DNA of 21,676 nt from Phellopilus nigrolimitatus (lineage: Eukaryota > Basidiomycota > Agaricomycetes > Hymenochaetales > Hymenochaetaceae): NCBI GenBank assembly GCA_021029095.1, contig JAJOHG010000411.1, forward strand, positions 1-21,676, written 5' to 3'. Numbering within the stretch: position 1 is the stretch's first letter; each line of letters begins with the position of its first letter. The position numbers and the translations under genes are program-made. The notes under the pieces were generated by a model, which did not search any database, was not told the DNA's origin, and saw only the letters and a program-made list of their open reading frames with translations. Shown here piece by piece: positions 17,031 through 21,676 of this stretch.

Positions 17031-19654
17031 TCAGCCATCCTCGCCGACATCGCGCTTGCGCTTCCCCGTCGCGCGCATGCCGGGCCCCCAGTTCGGCGTG
17101 GGGTTTATCTGGTAGCGCACGAGCTTGACCTTCGACGACTGCGTCGCCGCCTGCGGGTGGCTCGCGAAGTTGGCCTCGAATCTGCAATTTTGAGGCTCGA
17201 GCGTTAGCCGATCCAAGTTGTTTTTATTACGTGAAAGAAATAGACCAAATAGGAGGTGAGAAAGGGGACGAGAACACACCTGGGTTGTTTTGCGTGCAGG
17301 CGGTGCGACGGCGACGTCTGCGAGATGCTCTCCTGCTTGACGGGATGCGTCTTCACCCAGCCGCGCAAGACGTCGTGCACGTCCTGCCGCGTTCCGGTTG
17401 TTTTGATAGAGCCCGCAAGCGCGTGCGAGCGCGAGACGGCGAAGCCGGCGTGCAGGAGTGCGTTCCTTCATAGTGGGGATCAACAAAAGGCTGGGGAAAC
17501 GGACGGATGACAAGAGGCTGCGTACGATGTATCTTCCAGCGATGGCGATATGCAGTGGAAGAACCCGGCCATTCGGGTCGGGCTGAAGTAAAATGGAGTA
17601 TCTAGCTCCTACGCGTAGCAGGCACGTCATCCTTCAGCAACAAGCTACACAAAAGAGGACAATAAGCACGCACCTCCTTGGCGACGGTGAGCATCCCCTT
17701 CATCCGAGCCGAGGTACCGTACATCCCCTCGTTCGCCTCAACGTGCGCGATTGCCTCCGCCGCAAAATCCTTGTCGTGGATCGGGCCGGACCACATGGGG
17801 CCGGCGACCTTAAGAACCAAATCGCAACAATTGAAGGCAAGACGGAAGCACACTCATCAGTATATAAACAAGATACAAATGGTTGGAAAATGTTGAGCCA
17901 CGCACATGCAGAGCGCTCTCGCACTCGGGGCACTTGTCACCCACGGGTGGTCCCGTGCGCTGCCGGTAAACGTAGTTCACCTGACCATTTTTTTCTGACA
18001 CTTTTTCCACAACTTTGCCTAGAGGCTGTTCGTAGAAGGACTGGCACCCCGAGCAGATATAGTACGTCGAAGTCTTGCTAAGGTGATAGTAATTAGCCCT
18101 CTATACACCATCTAATTTTTGTTTTAAATCATAGGTGCGTTCAACGTACCTAGCTACCTTTTTCACCTCAGCAGGACCACTTTGTATGCGAATAAACAGG
18201 CGGACGTAGAAGTCGATAGATAAGGATAATAGCGGTTGAATATAACGTCCGTAGCGCCCGGCAGACGTCGAAACAGCATGGAGAACAAGCCGGAGAGCCT
18301 ACAGAGAAAATAAAACATGAGCTCATTGAAGAAAATATCAAAGGGGAACATACAGCTTCGTGGCAGTACTCAGCCTTGACTGAAACTCCTCCATAGTTTG
18401 AGTAGCTAAGATAATTATGAGACCAAAAACTTGACTGTAGAGTATATGAACATACCATTTCTCAGGATATGCGCCTGTCGCGAGGACTGTCATGTCTGTG
18501 CATGTCACACAAAGCAGGCCTAAAGTTACAATGAGAATTTTGAACAATTAGATAACTTTGTGAAGACAAACCTCCGTCGTTGACGCACTGAACCGCGGCA
18601 TCGATGAAGGGCGCGGCGGTTCCGTACGGGTCCAGGTCGACACAATCGACCTTCACCCGGTCAGGACGATGTGAGTACATCAAGGAGCTTCCCAGAGCTC
18701 AGTGCCGACATTTGTTGATGAGAATCCTCAAGTGCTCACCAAGCATCGCCTGCGTTAATTTGAACCTTCGCGCCTCTCTTCGGTGTAGTCTCTGTCCTCG
18801 TCGTATCCCCTTTCCCTTCTTCTTGCCTCTTTTCCGACTCGGCAGACGATGCACTCGCCTCCGTCTTATCTCCCAGACCGTTAAGTTCGACGTTACGCTT
18901 GATGGCTTCGACAGCGACAGGGGAAATGTCGTTCGCAATCACATACCTATTCTCCCGCAGTCAAAACTAAACGAAGGTGAAAAGGCACGGGTTTTGGCTT
19001 ACTTGACAAGAGGTATCTCCTTTGCGTATCGAATTGCACGGAGGCCCGTAGCAGAGAGGGCCTCGAGCAGCACAAAGCGATGCGGTCTGTACTGTAAGGT
19101 CATTTGAATAAAACATGATTCTTAAAATGAGTCTGGAAATGGACAGACCGTAGCAACCTGCGTAGTATCTGTCTTAACTTCAGCACCAACGGGAGCGCTT
19201 CCAGAAGGCACTGAAGTCGCCCTTTCATTCGGCTCATCCGACATAGGACATCGAGCGCCGCAGGCATCTCCTTTCCAGACTCGACTTTCACAACTGTCTC
19301 TACTGCAATCCGTTTAGCACATCCATTCATATCCATGCAAATCAGCCAACGCTTACTCTTCGCTTTCTTCGCATTCTTCCCCTTCCCCTTCTTTTCCTTC
19401 CCCTCCCCCGCAGCCGCGCGCGCATTGCGATCCCTCCACTTCTTCTCCTTCGCGGCGTCGAACTGCTCGCTCCACACGCGGATGCACGCGACGCTCAAGT
19501 CGCGGTTGAACTCTTGCACTGGGTTGAGGAATGCCTCGTCTGTCGCAGGCAGCAGGATGCGCGCGGTATTTTCAGTGTGTAAAGTAAAGCCATCCGGGAT
19601 CTCGGGGATGGTGATGGACTCCGGAGGCGGAGAGGGCGCTTTTGCGCTCGCCAT
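17031..19654 (-). CDS. trm1: tRNA (guanine(26)-N2)-dimethyltransferase (Trm1)
   Basis: Makes N2,N2-dimethylguanosine at position 26 of tRNAs using S-adenosylmethionine; the yeast enzyme acts in nucleus and mitochondria. Confident exons on the minus strand: 19654-19357, 19091-19003, 18946-18740, 18687-18572, 18519-18456, 18405-18354, 18298-18150, 18077-17906, 17808-17674, 17608-17526, 17465-17280, 17181-17031. A further short exon lies between 19357 and about 19145; it encodes a variable linker ([11 protein letters not shown]...KTDTTQ) and its exact 5' splice partner is uncertain. Family motifs: [15 protein letters not shown] at the N-terminus, [18 protein letters not shown] (AdoMet site), [14 protein letters not shown], the catalytic [30 protein letters not shown], and a CSGC...CPEC zinc pair. 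The C-terminus is basic (GKRKRD), a possible nuclear signal. From the third exon on, eleven exons sum to 468 codons with consistent phases. Total is about 610 aa, in the family range. It is convergent with the MAPKKK and codirectional with H2B. Confidence 0.92.
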
Positions 19655-19943
19655 GGTTACGTATCTCTGCAAACGATGCCGAGGAAATATATACAAGGGC
19701 GCGCTCCTCAAGCTGCGAAGAGACTGAATGGCGAGCGTAACTGCGAGACGAGACGAGCGCGTCGGCGAAAACAAAATTAGAGTAAGGATCTTCGTCGACT
19801 CGGACCTACATGGTAATATCTCACGGTCGAAGTAACGGCACGACAAAGCTCAGAAAAGTAAAATATCAAGTTGTCGAATATCAGAGACAGTACACTAGCA
19901 TATTAATACAAGAGACAAGACACGAATACGATTCGTCCACCAC
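19655..19943. other. H2B 3' flank / TRM1 5' flank
   Basis: A 289-bp gap between two minus-strand genes. It must hold the H2B terminator and the TRM1 promoter. The part next to TRM1 (to 19850) is open in the TRM1 frame and encodes an Arg-rich stretch (see findings). Confidence 0.6.
19687..19694 (-). promoter_or_regulatory. TATA-like element upstream of TRM1
   Basis: GTATATAT on the minus strand, about 35-40 bp upstream of the TRM1 ATG. It is unusually close to the start codon, leaving little room for a leader, so it may be chance or may give very short leaders. Confidence 0.35.
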
Positions 19944-20616
19944 TCACTTCGAGCCAGCAGAGAATTCTGTAAGACAGCCATAAGTAACAGGCGCCACCAA
20001 TCAGAGAATAAAAGACATACTTGTCACCGACTTCGTGCCCTCGGAGATGGCGTGCTTGGCCAGCTCACCAGGCAAGATGAGACGCACTGATGTCTGAATC
20101 TCGCGCGAAGAGATGGTTGACTTCTTCGAGTACGACGCGAGCTCTGATCCCCATATCAAGATCACTAATCATAGACCACGAATGGGAGCAGACTTACTGG
20201 AGGCCTCGGTAGCAATGCGCTCGAAGATATCGTTGACGAACGAGTTTAGAATGGCCATAGCCTTGTTCGAGATACCCGTGTCCGGGTGAACCTGCTTGAG
20301 CACTACAACACGAGCCAATGTCAACTTCATTTGCCAGACACAACATCCCACGACACAACAAAATCCACGCACCCTTGTAGATGTACGAGCTGTACGTCTC
20401 CTTGCGGGTCTTCCTGCGCTTCTTCTTCTCCCCATCCGCACCAGTTGCGGTCTTCTTCGCAGTCTTCTTGGCCGCCGTCTTGTCTACGGTCGTCTTAGCC
20501 GGAGCCTTGGAGGCAGTGGAGGCCGGGGCCTTGCCAGCAGTCGAAGCGGGCTGGTACACGTCAGTACACGTCTTCTGCTATCACTTTGAATCGCATTTAC
20601 TCACTTTAGGGGCCAT
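19944..20616 (-). CDS. Histone H2B
   Basis: Core nucleosome histone that pairs with H2A. Exons on the minus strand: 20616-20605 (MAPK), 20550-20373, 20302-20198, 20143-20021, 19966-19944. They total 441 nt, 146 aa, a normal fungal length. The Lys/Ala/Thr-rich N-terminal tail is followed by the diagnostic fold: [79 protein letters not shown] and [15 protein letters not shown], ending SAGSK. The C-terminal [13 protein letters not shown] segment contains the lysine that is monoubiquitinated in fungi (family knowledge). Four introns of 52-69 nt interrupt it; introns in histone genes are usual in basidiomycetes. No adjacent H2A gene is visible, so the common divergent H2A-H2B pairing is not seen here. 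Confidence 0.97.
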
Positions 20617-20833
20617 GGAGATGATTCAAATGCGCGGAAAGTGGCTTATGAATACACTGTAAGTCCAAAGTCACCGTCAGAGTTAATTCCTTCGTGTAAG
20701 AGTGCAAGTAAAGTCATTGCGCACAGTATGGGGTACGTGCAAATCAAATACGATTCACAGAGGTAGATGAAGAACAGTGAGGTGGTGGTAGGAGTGGAAG
20801 AGGATGGGGTCCTCTGTTGCGCTTCCGATTTTT

Positions 20834-20844
20834 CTATATATAGG
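20834..20844 (-). promoter_or_regulatory. TATA box of H2B
   Basis: CCTATATATAG on the minus strand, about 220 bp upstream of the H2B start. A C/T-rich stretch (minus strand of about 20765-20810) follows and is a plausible transcription start zone. Strong match to a TATA consensus. Confidence 0.6.
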
Positions 20845-20860
20845 CTGCCACAACCTCATG

Positions 20861-20880
20861 CACGTGACACTGCACGTGAC
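20861..20880 (-). promoter_or_regulatory. Paired CACGTG (E-box/Cbf1-type) sites in H2B promoter
   Basis: Two identical CACGTGAC sites (20861-20868, 20873-20880), 12 bp apart start to start, just upstream of the H2B TATA box. On the minus strand each reads GTCACGTG, matching the RTCACRTG site bound by Cbf1-type bHLH proteins in yeast. Binding here is inferred. Confidence 0.5.
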
Positions 20881-21108
20881 TCGTGTGTTAACGCTCACGC
20901 GAATTCGGCGCTGCTATTTCTTGGAAATCGCGAGCGAAATACCACATGCATTTCAACTACAAGGCACAGTACATCATTACAGAATCGAACTACAAACACG
21001 GGTTTCAAGAGCTACATTTTTTTTTTGCTACGTTTAAGTGTGATCAAAATATAAAATTCTGCTACTTCATCTTCAGCTTTGTTAGTATCCAACTTGAGTA
21101 GTCTATCC

Positions 21109-21676
21109 TCAAGCATGGGTGCTGGGCTTTGCATTCTGGTCCTTCTTCTTGATCGAGAGCTCGCTCGCACGGCGGATCGCCCATGTAAACTCGTATGTCT
21201 TGCATGCGTCCTCGAACGTGCTCAGGATCAGGCCGCCCTCCGGGTCGATGTCCTCGATGTCCTCGATGACGTCGATCCAGTTAGACACTTCCGAGAAAAA
21301 TGGGTCGTCGTCCGGGAAGCGGTGCGTTTCCTCGTAGTCGTCTCCCGGACGGCGGATGTACAGGATGGGCTGCACGTATGGGTTCACGAGCCTGGGAGAA
21401 CGGTCGGTGACGCGCGCTGCGCGTGTAGCGCTGTTTGACTTACTTGAGAGAGTAGCCATCCGCGAATACCTCCAGTTCACAGCTATAGTTCGTACCCTGC
21501 AACGCGACCGCATGGGTAAAGCTACCGACGGCACCGCTGTCGTACTTCCTACTCGGATCTTTAGGCAAAAAAACTACAACTAAACCACGAGAACTACGTA
21601 CCAGGTTGCGGAAGTGATGCGCGGAATTCTGTTCTCCGGCGCAATTTTTGATTCGTCGATGGACATCTTCGACAGT
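21109..21676 (-). CDS. Gfo/Idh/MocA-family NAD(P)-dependent oxidoreductase, C-terminal part
   Basis: Partial gene: the N-terminal Rossmann half lies beyond the right edge. Exons on the minus strand: 21676(edge)-21602, 21536-21444 and 21391-21109 give the last 149 residues in frame. Visible pieces are ENRIPRITSATCGAVGSFTH, ALQGTNYSCELEVFADGYSL, LVNPYVQPILYIRRPGDDYE, 'FSEVSNWIDVIEDIEDIDPEGG' split over the exon body, and the closing STFEDACKTYEFTWAIRRAS. These fit the C-terminal beta-sheet domain and terminal helix of fungal dehydrogenases of this family, where the last helix typically reads 'S.EDA..TYE.TWAIR.AS'. The tail is basic and polar. The catalytic Lys and the cofactor motif cannot be checked from this window, and neither can the substrate. 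Confidence 0.7.

Larger units (their letters stand above)
20617..21108. other. H2B promoter / oxidoreductase 3' flank
   Basis: 492 bp without a gene. It contains the H2B leader, TATA box and paired CACGTG sites. The AT-rich part (20990-21080, with a T9 run near 21020) is a likely terminator for the oxidoreductase upstream on the minus strand. Confidence 0.55.

Noticed and set aside
17401..17450. Possible frameshift in the TRM1 C-terminal half seen in one frame
   Set aside because: Reading the minus strand in the frame set by the previous exon gives a continuous [19 protein letters not shown] segment that fits the family; the other frame was a shadow.

Overview
The window is genomic DNA of a filamentous basidiomycete, most likely an Agaricomycete. 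The evidence is split genes with many 50-70 nt GT-AG introns, very GC-rich coding sequence in the Ste11-type kinase, an F-box family whose Cys motifs and 'MTW..LV.HF' signature I associate with Agaricomycetes, and standard fungal housekeeping genes (TRM1, histone H2B). I cannot name the genus.

Layout. Positions 1-909 are GC-rich sequence with no supportable gene. Positions 1089-10517 are a large imperfect inverted duplication. The left arm (1089-6031) and right arm (7003-10517) lie head to head around a spacer of about 1 kb. Each arm carries one complete copy of the same 12-exon F-box gene: 3089-5844 on the minus strand (691 aa) and 7192-10006 on the plus strand (708 aa). Both can be reconstructed intact, with the same intron positions and phases. 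The left arm is about 1.4 kb longer mainly because it holds three non-autonomous terminal-inverted-repeat elements (1248-1712, 1823-2244, 2250-2810), all flanked by TA. The right arm keeps the unoccupied site for at least the first. A GC-rich dispersed repeat occurs directly against both outer limits of the left arm (910-1088 and 6032-6363), in direct orientation.

Positions 11782-16408 (+) encode a large Ste11/Byr2-type MAPKKK with SAM, Ras-association-like and kinase domains. It converges on a minus-strand group: TRM1 tRNA (guanine-26) dimethyltransferase (17031-19654), histone H2B (19944-20616), and the C-terminal part of a Gfo/Idh/MocA-family oxidoreductase running off the right edge (21109-21676).

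The right half is conserved core genome (pheromone/filamentation MAPK signalling, tRNA modification, chromatin). The left half is an accessory segment shaped by duplication and MITE insertion. The notable signal is the head-to-head F-box pair, with in-frame indels, many replacement changes, an MCB-like palindrome in the shared promoter, and capacity to give hairpin RNA if read through. Exon models were derived by eye from splice sites and by comparing the two arms.
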